64,000 nucleotides of DNA from Streptococcus anginosus (GCF_001697145.1 NZ_CP012719.1:1150501-1214500), one strand, 5' to 3'. Shown: positions 36,975-46,836, counted from the first letter of the stretch. Notes: a model not told the origin generated them from the letters alone. A program made the numbers and translations.

Positions 36975-38457
36975 TACCATCACCTCCGATCATTTTATTT
37001 ATTGATTCAAAATGTCTTGATGCCATTTCAGCTGCTTCTTTCCAGTCTGAATAACATTCTTGGATAGTTCTATCATCTTCTTGTTCCTCGCTACTTGTCT
37101 GAATATACAAAGGAATACTAAGAGAGTAATCATTCTTTGCTATATCCTTTATAGTAACCACTTTAGCGATATCACCATCCGACTCATATTTGTCGTATGC
37201 TTTAGCAATCTTTTCAATATGCTTATCTTCAAGGTAACTCTGAGCATTCTTTCGTGTAACTTCATTTAGTGCATTAATAAATAATACTTGTCCTTCACGA
37301 TTTACAGCTTTTCTAGTCCTGCAAATGATAATACATGCCTCCATTGGAGAGTTGTAGAAAAGATTAGGCCCTAAACCAATTACACATTCTACAAGATCAG
37401 ACTTAACCAGCTTCTCTCTCATGTCTTTTTCTTCATTTCTGAATAAAACACCGTGAGGAAACAGTATCGCACATCGTCCCGTCTTTTCATCAAGGCTCTT
37501 TAATATATGCTGGAAAAATGCATAATCAGCACGCCCCTGCGGTGGTGTTCCTAAAAAGTTACGTCCGTACTTATCTGACTCAAAAGCTGTTCTATCCCAC
37601 TGGCTTATAGAGTAAGGAGGATTTGCTAAAATCAAATCAAACTGTTGTAATTTTGCATGATCAGTAAACGCCGGTGTTTTTAATGTATCCGCATTTACAA
37701 TATTGAAGTCCTGTACACCATGAAGAAGAAGATTCATTCTTGCAATCGCTGATGTAAGAGTTACAATTTCTTGTCCGTAGATAGAAAGATTTCTCCATTC
37801 AAGTCCTTGTTGTTTCAAATACGCAACCGCAGAAATTAACATACCTGCGCTTCCACATGTAGGATCATAAATTGACTCACTCGGCTGTGGTTTAAGCATT
37901 TCTATCATTAAATTAACTACAGTTCTGTTTGTATAAAATTCCTGTGCTGTATGACCGCTATCATCTGCAAACTGTTTGATAAGATATTCATATCCCTGAC
38001 CTAATTCGTCAGCAGGACAATTTGCTATAGATAATGTTTTAGTGCTGAAATGTTCCAACATGTCTTTCAAAAGTCTGTCTGGCAAGCGGTTCTTATTAGT
38101 CCAGGATGCGTCACCAAAAATACCATGAAGCTTCTCAGGATTTGCCGCTTCAATCTTATGGAAAGCTTCAATAATTGCCTTACCAACATCCTGCGATACA
38201 TTTCTTACATCATTCCAATGTGCTCCGTCTGGAATTTGGAACTGATGGTTTTCTTCCCAATCAAGTGCCTCTTCTCCAAACTCAGCTCTTACCTTCTCAC
38301 ATTCCTCGTCATAAACATCACTAAGACGTTTGAAAAATAAAAGAGGGAAAATGTATTGTTTGTACGCTCCAGCATCAACATGTGTACGAAGAAGTACTGC
38401 TGAACCCCAGAGGTATTTTTCTAATTCATCAATTGTAATCTTACTGCTCATCGACAT
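36961..38457 (-). CDS. hsdM: type I restriction methyltransferase subunit HsdM
   Basis: 498 residues from ATG 38457, placed just after AAGGAGG; an upstream TTG in frame lies inside that ribosome site. N-terminal helical HsdM_N domain (about 1-140), then the adenine methylase: motif I YDPTCGSAGMLISAV (about 205-219) for AdoMet binding and motif IV ILANPPYS (NPPY, about 287-290) for the target adenine. It methylates N6 of adenine in the target chosen by HsdS. It overlaps the upstream truncated hsdM (17 nt) and the half hsdS (14 nt), so the genes are tightly coupled. Confidence 0.95.
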   Translation of the reverse strand: MSMSSKITIDELEKYLWGSAVLLRTHVDAGAYKQYIFPLLFFKRLSDVYDEECEKVRAEFGEEALDWEENHQFQIPDGAHWNDVRNVSQDVGKAIIEAFHKIEAANPEKLHGIFGDASWTNKNRLPDRLLKDMLEHFSTKTLSIANCPADELGQGYEYLIKQFADDSGHTAQEFYTNRTVVNLMIEMLKPQPSESIYDPTCGSAGMLISAVAYLKQQGLEWRNLSIYGQEIVTLTSAIARMNLLLHGVQDFNIVNADTLKTPAFTDHAKLQQFDLILANPPYSISQWDRTAFESDKYGRNFLGTPPQGRADYAFFQHILKSLDEKTGRCAILFPHGVLFRNEEKDMREKLVKSDLVECVIGLGPNLFYNSPMEACIIICRTRKAVNREGQVLFINALNEVTRKNAQSYLEDKHIEKIAKAYDKYESDGDIAKVVTIKDIAKNDYSLSIPLYIQTSSEEQEDDRTIQECYSDWKEAAEMASRHFESINKMIGGDGNGDS

Positions 38458-39337
38458 AACCTCCTTCAATCAACAATGCTTTCATCTTTACTTCTGCTTT
38501 CTTAACATTTTCCAATGCTTCGAAATATTGTGCTCTCACTATTTCAGGAGCAACAACCTCTTGTTTTTTCTTTTCAATATAAGTATTTACTGCAAGCGTA
38601 TTTCCTGCTGCATCTAAATCAGCAATAGATACAATCTTACATTTTTCAATGACATCTTTATACTCCTGATAAAGCTTGAACACTTCATTGATATCATTCT
38701 CTTCCATTAAGTTTTGTGCGCGTTTTGGAGTATAGATATTTGTCGCATCAATCAGGCAAACCTTACCTTTATGTTCTGGTCTCTTATGATTATTCAAGAA
38801 CAGAATACAAGCAGATACGCCAGTTCCATAGAACACACCACCTGCAAGAGCCACTACTGCTTCTATCAAATCACTCTTGATAAGCTGTTCACGGATATCT
38901 CCTTCTTTGCCGTTGTGGAATAAAACTCCCTGTGGAAGAACAACTGCAACTTTACCGTCCATCGGTTTCATGGATTTAATCATGTGCTGAAGCCATGCAA
39001 AATCTGCATTAGAATCTGAAGGACAGCCCCACATATTACGGCCATACTTATCTGATTCAAAGCTATCAGCTCCCCACTTCTCCTGACCAAATGGCGGATT
39101 TGCAAGAACACAATTAAATTTCTGAAGCTGTCCATGTTCAATAAACTTTGGTGTTCTCAAAGTATCACCCTGTGCAACCTTAAAGTCGCTAGCACCATGT
39201 AAGAACAAGTTCATTCTTGCAATTGCTGATGTAGACAGATTATTCTCCTGACCATAGATTCTTCCGTAAGTCATTTGCTTATCGCCAATGTGACGAATTG
39301 CCTCAATCAGCATACCGCCAGTACCCTCTCGTGTCAA
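38441..39337 (-). pseudogene. second hsdM, N-terminally truncated by the serine-recombinase element
   Basis: Recognisable HsdM sequence begins at about 39325 with GTGGMLIEAIRHIGDK, i.e. in the middle of the AdoMet motif normally written DPTCGTGGML. It continues to the end (NPPFG motif IV, GCILFLNNH-like region, C-terminal helix). The N-terminal third, including the rest of the AdoMet site, is gone. Upstream the frame continues about 30 codons into the inserted element up to position 39418, without a credible start. It differs clearly from the intact HsdM next to it (NPPFG versus NPPYS, low identity). Two unrelated hsdM genes were therefore in tandem before the insertion. Confidence 0.85.
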
Positions 39338-39341
39338 GCGA

Positions 39342-39356
39342 CTGACACAAAATTTA
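39342..39356 (+). repeat. left direct repeat of the recombinase trio
   Basis: CTGACACAAAATTTA, matching 14 of 15 bases of the copy at 44332-44346 in the same orientation. Candidate att sequence. Confidence 0.5.
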
Positions 39357-39375
39357 TTGTCTATTTTTAGACAGC

Positions 39376-39403
39376 AAAAAGAGAGTGATTTCTCACTCCC
39401 TCT
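39376..39403 (-). terminator. terminator after the serine recombinase trio
   Basis: Minus-strand GAGGGAGTGA, GAAA loop, TCACTCTC, then TTTTT, immediately after the last recombinase stop. Confidence 0.75.
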
Positions 39404-39408
39404 TGTGT

Positions 39409-40902
39409 CTATTTCCATATGATTTTTTGAACTATACTACCTTCACAGATAACTGACTCAACATACTTTTCCATAAGTTCCCGTGTAAGTTCATTATCTG
39501 TTACTACTTCTGTTTCATTAGAAGATAGTTTTATCTTTTCTTCAAGTTTCTCGATTTCCTTATCTATCTGGCTTTTTCTTTCTACAAACTTAACTTTCGT
39601 CATTTTACCAAGCTTATATTTTTCAAAATCAGCCATCTTCTTCGCCTGAAGCTTTTCTATCTTTTTCTCTATATTTTTAATGCTTATTTTTTCTTTGGGC
39701 TTTACTTCTGCTTCGCCATATTTCTCTTTAATAAGTGTAAACACCTGCTTCTCTAACTTATCTACTCTTGAATTTTTATGTTCTACATTATTGCACTTGC
39801 AGATCCTACAATGAAAATACTTATGTATTCTCATACTTCCATCTGGTCGCTTAAATTTTGATTGAGTAAGTCCCAGAATATGGTTACAAGTAGGACATCT
39901 TGCAAATCCTTGTAATGGAGAATGCTTTCTCCATGGATAGTCAGTATTTTTCCCTTTTAGAAAGCTATTTTTTTCTTTAATTTCTTGAACCTTATCAAAT
40001 TCTTCTCTTGAAATGATAGCTTCGTGGTGGTCATAAACTCTACCCCATTCTTCTTTAGGATTAAATTTAAAACTACTGGGATTTAATACCGATTTTTCTT
40101 GCATATTGAAGACATAAGTGCCTGTGTAATTTTCATTGGATAAAATATCTACCACTGTACCATTTGTCCATGTTGGTGCATCTCTTGTATCTGATGATAC
40201 TATGTTATATTCATAATCCATATTGGTAAGTTCTTTTTTACGCTCGTTTGGTGTTGGTATATTCTCTTCATTCATAACTGCTGCAATCTTTCTCGATGCA
40301 AGTCCTGTAAGTGCTAAATCATATACCTTCCTCACAATCCAAGCTGTCTTTTCATCAAGAATAATGTTGTGCTTATTATCCGGATCTTTCATATAACCAA
40401 ATGGTGGACTCCAAGCAAGAAACTTTCCTTGCTTCTTTAGTTCCGTTGTAACGGTCTTTACTTTCTGCGAAATATCCTTTGTATAGAAGTCATATAACAG
40501 CCCTTTAAACTGAATATCAAGATCTGTCCCATTTCCTTTTTCCTTATCACTGTCATAGCCATCATTAATAGCAATAAATCTAATACCAAGAAACGGAAAT
40601 ATATTCTCTAGATAATCACCAAGTGAAATGTAATCTCTCATAAACCTTGATAAGTCTTTTACAATAATGGCATTGATTTTACCACTCTTAACTTCCTCAA
40701 GCATTCTTTGAAAAGATGGTCTTTTCTCATTTGTTCCTGTGTATCCATCGTCAACATATTCTTCTCTTTTGAAGCTTTTAAATTCGTCATTTCTATCAAG
40801 AAAATCATTCAGGAAATACCTTTGATTTATAATACTTTCGCTCTCATCTTTCTTCATCTGATCTTCTACAGATAATCTGATATAGAGTGCAATTTTACTC
40901 AT
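39409..40902 (-). CDS. large serine recombinase 3 of the trio
   Basis: 497 residues from ATG 40902, which overlaps the previous stop. N-terminal resolvase domain with the nucleophile in LYIRLSVED (Ser about 10) and the catalytic arginines in KDLSRFMRDYISLGDYLE. A Recombinase domain follows (about 160-270, ASRKIAAVMNEENIPTP), then a zinc ribbon FARCPTCNHILG...FHCRICKCNN (about 310-350), and a long C-terminal coiled coil. Such enzymes integrate and excise mobile elements without high-energy cofactors. It is last in a three-gene overlapping cluster. Confidence 0.92.
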   Translation of the reverse strand: MSKIALYIRLSVEDQMKKDESESIINQRYFLNDFLDRNDEFKSFKREEYVDDGYTGTNEKRPSFQRMLEEVKSGKINAIIVKDLSRFMRDYISLGDYLENIFPFLGIRFIAINDGYDSDKEKGNGTDLDIQFKGLLYDFYTKDISQKVKTVTTELKKQGKFLAWSPPFGYMKDPDNKHNIILDEKTAWIVRKVYDLALTGLASRKIAAVMNEENIPTPNERKKELTNMDYEYNIVSSDTRDAPTWTNGTVVDILSNENYTGTYVFNMQEKSVLNPSSFKFNPKEEWGRVYDHHEAIISREEFDKVQEIKEKNSFLKGKNTDYPWRKHSPLQGFARCPTCNHILGLTQSKFKRPDGSMRIHKYFHCRICKCNNVEHKNSRVDKLEKQVFTLIKEKYGEAEVKPKEKISIKNIEKKIEKLQAKKMADFEKYKLGKMTKVKFVERKSQIDKEIEKLEEKIKLSSNETEVVTDNELTRELMEKYVESVICEGSIVQKIIWK

Positions 40903-42568
40903 CTTCCACACCTCCCATCAAACTATCCATATTAAATTTAAAGATTATTTCAAAGTTATGATTACCATAGACAATTATCTTTTCCACTAAGCTATGAATT
41001 AAATCAGCTGGTAATTTTTCAACCTTTTTTGCCGAAAACACATCCTTAATCCACTTAATAGATGTTTTCTTATCCCTTTCAAGGTCTTTTACAATTTTTT
41101 CAACCGAAATAACTTCATTATTGATTGTTGCAATATGGCTAAGAGCAATCTCTCTTTTAAGACTATATACTTCCCTATCAACCTTGCCTAAGCTATATTC
41201 TTCATAAACTTTTTGAATTAGGAATTCTTCCTTCTCTGTCTTAATTTTAAGCTTTGAAATATCTTTGTTTAGCTTATCTATGCTTTCAGAAAACCTTGCA
41301 GACACTCTTTCTATTAGCTTTGCCTTACTCGTAGCCTTAGTAATAAACTCTGCCACCTTTTCAGACATTGCTTGATCAAGTTCTCTTTCTATAATAAATA
41401 CTCTTACTTCGTTATCTATCTTGCCTGTACAAGTATCATTTTGAAAAGAGTAGTTAAGCCTATCATGGTTTATCCCATAAATTCTTGTTCTTCGATAAAG
41501 TTCTTTGCCTGTTGCATTATTAAAGACTAAGCCTTTATATCTATTTTCATAATCTCGTTTAAAGTTATGTTGTTCTGCTCCAAAAGCATGATTTTTTAAG
41601 CGTTCTTTTCTTCCATCTTGTATCATTTCAAAATTTTCTTTTGAAATGATTGGTTCATGAGCATTTTCATAAATAATATGCTGACTTTTATCTACATATT
41701 GTTGCTTCATTCCTTTTGCAAGATTTTGTTGCTTAACACCTTGCACTAAAGTTCCTATATAAGCTCTATTAGTAAGCATTTTCGAAATAGTACCTTTATT
41801 CCACTGTGGATCGCCATCTTGTCTATAAATTCTACCTGTTTTGTAATAAACCATTCCTGTCGCATAGCCCTTTGTATTAAAGTGCTTTGCAACCTCATAT
41901 TGGCTTTTCCCCTCAAGTGTCAATCGGAACATTTCTTCAACAATGAACCTAACATTCTCATCAACTTCTAACTTTTGTCCCTCTTTTAATTTCACTACCT
42001 TATATCCATAAGGTGGAACAGAACCAATAAAGTATCCATTTCTTGCCCTATTATGCTTACTTGTCTTTATCTTTACCGAAATATCTTTAGCATACATATC
42101 GTTGATGATATTCTTAAGAGTTACTTCAAATGATTTCTTAGAATCTAAATCCTTAACGGTATCAACCTTATCATTAACAGAAATAAACCTTACTCCTAAG
42201 AATGGAAATACCTTGTCTATAAGTCTTCCCATCTCAAGATATTCTCTTCCAAGTCTTGATAAGTCTCTTATAATAATACAATTAATTCTTCTTTCACGAA
42301 TATCTTGCATCATCTCCTGAAACTGTGGTCTTTCAAAGTTTGTTCCACTATATTCATAGTCTTTGTAGATATTTACGACTTTGATATTTTCCTTTAAAGC
42401 ATACTCTTTGCAACAAAGCACCTGTGTTTCGATAGACGATGATTTCTCACGCCATTCTTCTTTTCTTTCACTGGATAATCTTGTATATACTCCCGCTTTA
42501 TAAAATACCTTTTGTACTTGTTCTTCGTTTTTTCTTATATATCTTTTGGAAGTCCTTGCCATTAACAT
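40895..42568 (-). CDS. large serine recombinase 2 of the trio
   Basis: 557 residues. Nucleophile serine in AGVYTRLSSERK (about 34), catalytic arginines in IIRDLSRLGREYLEMGRLID (about 99-118). A Recombinase domain follows (about 180-300, with WNKGTISKMLTNRAYIG), then a C-terminal coiled-coil region with no clear Cys4 ribbon. The zinc-ribbon cysteines present in its two neighbours are missing, which may mean a specialised DNA-binding role. The start ATG at 42568 overlaps the stop of recombinase 1; a second ATG two codons later is also possible. Confidence 0.9.
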   Translation of the reverse strand: MLMARTSKRYIRKNEEQVQKVFYKAGVYTRLSSERKEEWREKSSSIETQVLCCKEYALKENIKVVNIYKDYEYSGTNFERPQFQEMMQDIRERRINCIIIRDLSRLGREYLEMGRLIDKVFPFLGVRFISVNDKVDTVKDLDSKKSFEVTLKNIINDMYAKDISVKIKTSKHNRARNGYFIGSVPPYGYKVVKLKEGQKLEVDENVRFIVEEMFRLTLEGKSQYEVAKHFNTKGYATGMVYYKTGRIYRQDGDPQWNKGTISKMLTNRAYIGTLVQGVKQQNLAKGMKQQYVDKSQHIIYENAHEPIISKENFEMIQDGRKERLKNHAFGAEQHNFKRDYENRYKGLVFNNATGKELYRRTRIYGINHDRLNYSFQNDTCTGKIDNEVRVFIIERELDQAMSEKVAEFITKATSKAKLIERVSARFSESIDKLNKDISKLKIKTEKEEFLIQKVYEEYSLGKVDREVYSLKREIALSHIATINNEVISVEKIVKDLERDKKTSIKWIKDVFSAKKVEKLPADLIHSLVEKIIVYGNHNFEIIFKFNMDSLMGGVEDE

Positions 42569-44226
42569 ACACCTCCAACTGCAAGCTTAGGTTCAGCTCT
42601 TTCTAAATGCTCACCAAATAACTTGCCCATTGATATTAATCTTGCCTTATGTGTGTTCTTAGCTTCAACCTTATCACTATTCACAATCGCTTGAAGCAGA
42701 TTCACTGTTTCAATATTGTTGAATACAAAGTTAATTGCATTATCCTCTCCAATCTCAATACGATCTATAAAAGACACTAAAGACAATCGATTCAGTTCAT
42801 CACTTCCAAGATTAGGAACTATCTCAGAAACGAAACTACCTTTATCGTTTATCTTCATTTTCAGTTCATCTACGATATTTTGCTTTGTAATAATTTGTTT
42901 CTCAATTTCTCTAATCTTGATAAGATAATTTTTTCTAAATCGTTCAAATTCCTCAGTCGTTATAAGTTCTTCTTCTAAATCCATATAAAGAGATTGTCTA
43001 AGTCTTTCATACTTCCTTTTTTCTGCATTTAATGACTCAAAATCAACCTTTAATGTAAACTTTGAAACATCTATTTCGCTAACTTTTTTAAGCAGTTCAT
43101 TGTACTTAGATAGGTATTCATTTAATGCATGAATGGTTGCATGAGTAACATAGCCTTCTTTTATACTGTGTCTTGAACACTCTCCAGTATTGTTATATTC
43201 AGAACAAATATAGAAAACCTTATCTCTTACTTTTCGCCTAACCATAGGACTTCCACAATCTTTACAATAAAGCATCCCTGATAATATATACGGCTTATCT
43301 TTGGACTGTTTCACATCACGAAGTAGCATTTTATTTGCGAGTGCAAAGATAGATTTTGATACTATGCTTTCATGAGCATTTTCTATTGCAATCCAATCTT
43401 CTTTTGAAACATCTACTTCATGTTTTGATTTATAATTTAACTTTGCAGTTTTTCCTTGTTCCAGGACACCAATATAAACCTTATTTGAAATAATACGGTT
43501 TACCATCTTAGCATCCCATTTTGCTTTTTTCACAACAAAACCAGTATTGAAGTTATCACCATTATTTTCCTTATGCTTTGATGGTGTAACTGTTCCAATA
43601 CTGTTTAGAAAGTCGGCAATAGCCTTTGAGGAATAACCCTCTATTTTCATATTAAATATTCGCTCAATAATATGAGCTACTTCTGTATCAACTACAAGCT
43701 GATGTTTATTTTTATCATCTTTCTTATAGCCAAAAGGAGCAAATGATCCAATAAACTCGCCATTCTTCCTTTTCACTTGTTTTGATGACTTCACCTTCAT
43801 AGAAATGTCTCGACAATAACTATCGTTGATAAAATTTCTAATAGGAAGTATTAAATGTGTATCGCTAACATCCGCATTATCACTATCATAGTTATCATTT
43901 ACAGATATAAAGCGAATACCTTTTTCAGGAAATATCTTTTGCAGATACTTTCCAGACTCAATATAATCTCTGCCGAAACGAGATAAGTCTTTTACCATAA
44001 TGATAGAAAACTTTCCTTTATTCAGATCATCAATCATATTCTTAAAATCTGGACGCTCAAAATTAGAACCACTATATCCATCATCTACATATTCATAAGA
44101 TAGATCTATGTTCTTTTCTTTAGCGTAAGATTTGATTATTTGTCTTTGATTTGAAATAGAGTTGCTTTCATTACTATCTCCATCTTCTCTTGAAAGACGA
44201 AGATACATACACGCAGTATTTCTCAT
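42562..44226 (-). CDS. large serine recombinase 1 of the trio
   Basis: 554 residues from ATG 44226, chosen because AGGAGG precedes it (MRNTACMYLRLSREDGD). Nucleophile serine in LRLSRED, catalytic arginines in VKDLSRFGRDYIESGKYLQ. A Recombinase domain follows (about 160-275), then a zinc ribbon MLYCKDCGSPMVRRK...YICSEYNNTGECSRH, and a C-terminal coiled coil. It heads the operon of three overlapping recombinases. Confidence 0.93.
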   Translation of the reverse strand: MRNTACMYLRLSREDGDSNESNSISNQRQIIKSYAKEKNIDLSYEYVDDGYSGSNFERPDFKNMIDDLNKGKFSIIMVKDLSRFGRDYIESGKYLQKIFPEKGIRFISVNDNYDSDNADVSDTHLILPIRNFINDSYCRDISMKVKSSKQVKRKNGEFIGSFAPFGYKKDDKNKHQLVVDTEVAHIIERIFNMKIEGYSSKAIADFLNSIGTVTPSKHKENNGDNFNTGFVVKKAKWDAKMVNRIISNKVYIGVLEQGKTAKLNYKSKHEVDVSKEDWIAIENAHESIVSKSIFALANKMLLRDVKQSKDKPYILSGMLYCKDCGSPMVRRKVRDKVFYICSEYNNTGECSRHSIKEGYVTHATIHALNEYLSKYNELLKKVSEIDVSKFTLKVDFESLNAEKRKYERLRQSLYMDLEEELITTEEFERFRKNYLIKIREIEKQIITKQNIVDELKMKINDKGSFVSEIVPNLGSDELNRLSLVSFIDRIEIGEDNAINFVFNNIETVNLLQAIVNSDKVEAKNTHKARLISMGKLFGEHLERAEPKLAVGGVC

Positions 44227-44324
44227 AACAATCCTCCTAAAATGATATTTTGGCAAATAGTCATTTCGGAAGATTACTTCTACCACCTATATTTTACCGC
44301 ACCCTATTTCTCTTTGTCAGCCCC

Positions 44325-44480
44325 TCAAATTCTGACACAAGATTTACATAGATACATCTCAACAATATCAAGTAAATCAAGCTTTTCACTTTCGCTCGTA
44401 GAGTAGGTTATTTTCTTAGAATAATCATCTGCTATTTGCTTCTTATCCTTATCTTTTTTAACTTCTTTTTTCTTATTCAT
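44325..44480 (-). CDS. 51-residue lysine-rich small protein at the trio's right end
   Basis: ATG 44480 to TGA 44327-44325, with GTGAGG upstream. The sequence begins MNKKKEVKKDKDKKQIADDY and ends DIVEMYLCKSCVRI. Its last codons lie in the right direct repeat (44332-44346), so the gene may have been longer and cut when the recombinase trio arrived. Deleting the trio between the repeats would fuse it in frame with the truncated hsdM frame at 39342. I do not recognise the family. Confidence 0.4.
   Translation of the reverse strand: MNKKKEVKKDKDKKQIADDYSKKITYSTSESEKLDLLDIVEMYLCKSCVRI
44332..44346 (+). repeat. right direct repeat of the recombinase trio
   Basis: CTGACACAAGATTTA; see the copy at 39342-39356. 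Confidence 0.5.
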
Positions 44481-44942
44481 AGTCTTAACCTCACTATTTT
44501 TTGTAATAAGTTTTATGACATTGGTAGGTGCATTGGCTGCTACATTGGAATCTCACCACCGCCCCTTATTAAGACGAGCCGGCTTAAACTATTGAAGTAT
44601 CATTATCACCATTCGCATCACAGAGATAGATTGCCACACCTATCCTTTATGTATTCCTATTTATCGCTCTTTTTCTTTTATCCTTGGCACTTACCAGTAT
44701 TCATTTAAACCAACTCTATCAGCAGAAAAGTCTTGGCGTAGGTCATAATTCTCCACAAATGGATAACGTCCCACCTTGGTCTATTCAGTTGTCAAAGATC
44801 AATTAGCTTTCTGCTATGTAGGATTCTTTGCTTAATAACGGAATAGATTTTCTCTTCTACCTCAAAAGCAAAAAGGATAAATTTCCCCCTACACTTTAAT
44901 AGTGAAAATTTATCCCTCTTGGTAACCAGATTTATGAAATTT
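44481..44942. other. 462-bp stretch without a supported gene
   Basis: No frame with a start and ribosome site is convincing. On the minus strand a short tail reads VAIYLCDANGDNDTSIV before a stop, possibly a gene remnant. At 44875-44915 GGATAAATTT and AAATTTATCC form a 10-bp inverted repeat with a 21-nt loop and no T-run, which could be a protein binding site or an element end. Confidence 0.4.
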
Positions 44943-44971
44943 AAAAAAAAAGCAGACCATTAAGATCTGCT
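44943..44971 (-). terminator. terminator of the DUF262 gene
   Basis: Minus-strand AGCAGATC, TTAAT loop, GGTCTGCT, then eight T. Confidence 0.88.
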
Positions 44972-44978
44972 AATTTAA

Positions 44979-46733
44979 CTATCCAATAATACTCTTAATA
45001 TATTTTTTTATATTTGTTTTTCTATCAATAATAAAATCCTTAAAATCTTTTATTTCCAAACTAATTCCATCAGATAAAAATAAATCATCATGTGTCTTGT
45101 TTTCCGCATTAACCCATTCTTTAAGAGACTTAGCATTCTTAGATTCGTTTTGCCTTCCGTTTAATAATTGCAAATTAGCAACTCCATTCCAGTTTTCTCT
45201 TTTCTTAGCAAAATCTTGTACTTCATATGGAATGAAATTATTAAACTTTTTCTCGTCAGTGAAAATGGTTGACGGGTGTAAATGATCTTGATGAAAATCT
45301 TGGTTTGAAAAATCCAAATTTGAATACATTAAATGCAATATGTAATATGCATTATTAGAATCTTTCTCTGCTTCTAATAAACCATCTATAAATTCGTCAT
45401 CAAAACTATAATTTCTTGCCGGATCATTTTTAAAAGCATCCATTAGCTCTTTATCCGGAAAGTCCTTTCCTAAATTCGCTTTCAAAACATCCCTCATTTT
45501 CTTTAGAACGGTATCAGTTTGTCCACCGAATACCGACTTAATAAACGTAAGTATTAACCATTTTGCTATTCTATCTTTATTTTCTTTATTCTTGTAGATA
45601 GGACTAGAAATAGTTGTTTCTAGATTGTTATAGTAGATATAATATATTACTGGAATTGCTGCATTTTTTGCTCTAAAAGTTTTGTCATTAAATCCTAAAG
45701 ATTCGAATAAAGAAAATGCTGCAATTATGCTTTTTCTTACTCTACTCCAATTATTTTCAAATTCATTAACATTTTCATGTGTGAAATTTTTTAATTTAAA
45801 CTTTATGTCATCTATAAATAGTACTAAACAAGTTTTTAAAACAAAATCTTTATCAATAATAAAACCAGGACGCCCAATTATATAAACTTCCTCTACTAAT
45901 TTTTCTATTTCCTTACGAGCATCTATCTCTTTCCAATTAGCAGACGCAATAGACATAAGTAAATCTGAAAAAGATAATGGTGTCCCTCCACTATTAGTCC
46001 TAATAAAAATTTCAAGCACTTTATCAGGTTCTTGTTCTTCTTGTAGATAATAATTTATTAACTTGTCTTTATGAATAACTTGAAATAATTGAACTAATGT
46101 ATCGGAAGCATAATTATTATCCATTAGTTTATTATCATTTAGATACTTATAAACTTTATTTATAGTATCTAGGTCTAACACTTCACCGACTCTAAACCAA
46201 AAATATGTATCTCTATCTTTATCAAATTTCTCTAAATCTAATTTTGACAGAAACCTAAAATCAAATTCCTTTTGATTATCATATTCTTGATTTATAGGTG
46301 CAATTAAATTTAAATATAATTCTCTAGTAGGAATGCATTCTTCTGTATCTTTCCACCATTTTCTAGGCATTTTATATGCATAACTACCTCTTAAGCCAAT
46401 GTATAAGCTTGTTAATCTTTGTTGCCCATCTATAACTGCATCAAAATTAGGAACTCCCTTTGTATCAATATCTCTATTATTTTCCGAAAAAAATTCTCTG
46501 TATCTAGTTATAAACTCATAGAATTTATAGCCACTTTTTATTTCGTTATCTGTTATCTTCCAAAACATAAAAGAATTAATAGGATACCCATGCATAATAC
46601 TATCAAATAGCATCTCAATCTGATTACTCGACCAAGTAAATTTTCTTTGAATTGCTGGTAATAAAAATTGTCTATTATGGATGTTATCTATTGCATCTTT
46701 TATTGTAATTGGAGATTGAAAACCACTGCTCAT
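44979..46733 (-). CDS. DUF262/HNH (GmrSD-like) defence-type protein
   Basis: 584 residues. The N-terminal DUF262 (ParB/Srx-like) domain shows FLLPAIQRKFTWSSNQIEMLFDSI (about 23-46) and the IDGQQRLTSLY motif (101-111), which in GmrS/BrxU-type proteins serves nucleotide binding. The C-terminal DUF1524-like HNH region shows DHLHPSTIF (483-491) and LQLLNGRQNESKNAK (521-535), the expected catalytic His and N/K positions. A single chain with both parts resembles type IV restriction enzymes that attack modified phage DNA. The gene stands alone with a strong terminator and is very AT-rich. Target modification is unknown. Confidence 0.82.
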   Translation of the reverse strand: MSSGFQSPITIKDAIDNIHNRQFLLPAIQRKFTWSSNQIEMLFDSIMHGYPINSFMFWKITDNEIKSGYKFYEFITRYREFFSENNRDIDTKGVPNFDAVIDGQQRLTSLYIGLRGSYAYKMPRKWWKDTEECIPTRELYLNLIAPINQEYDNQKEFDFRFLSKLDLEKFDKDRDTYFWFRVGEVLDLDTINKVYKYLNDNKLMDNNYASDTLVQLFQVIHKDKLINYYLQEEQEPDKVLEIFIRTNSGGTPLSFSDLLMSIASANWKEIDARKEIEKLVEEVYIIGRPGFIIDKDFVLKTCLVLFIDDIKFKLKNFTHENVNEFENNWSRVRKSIIAAFSLFESLGFNDKTFRAKNAAIPVIYYIYYNNLETTISSPIYKNKENKDRIAKWLILTFIKSVFGGQTDTVLKKMRDVLKANLGKDFPDKELMDAFKNDPARNYSFDDEFIDGLLEAEKDSNNAYYILHLMYSNLDFSNQDFHQDHLHPSTIFTDEKKFNNFIPYEVQDFAKKRENWNGVANLQLLNGRQNESKNAKSLKEWVNAENKTHDDLFLSDGISLEIKDFKDFIIDRKTNIKKYIKSIIG

Positions 46734-46794
46734 CTTATTTTCTCCCCCAAAAAATATATATTAATTATACCATTTTTCGGTATGATTTTCCACT

Positions 46795-46827
46795 TTAAAA
46801 GCAGGCATATTTTACTCTGCCTGCTTA
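46795..46827 (-). terminator. terminator of the sigma-like gene
   Basis: Minus-strand AAGCAGGCA, loop, TGCCTGCTT, then TTAAA. Confidence 0.75.
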
Positions 46828-46836
46828 TTTTAAACA

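Noticed and set aside
44436..44708. 90-codon plus-strand frame right of the recombinase trio
   Set aside because: Composition (runs of F, L, H, P), no ribosome site, and it lies over the complement of the 51-aa gene; judged non-coding.
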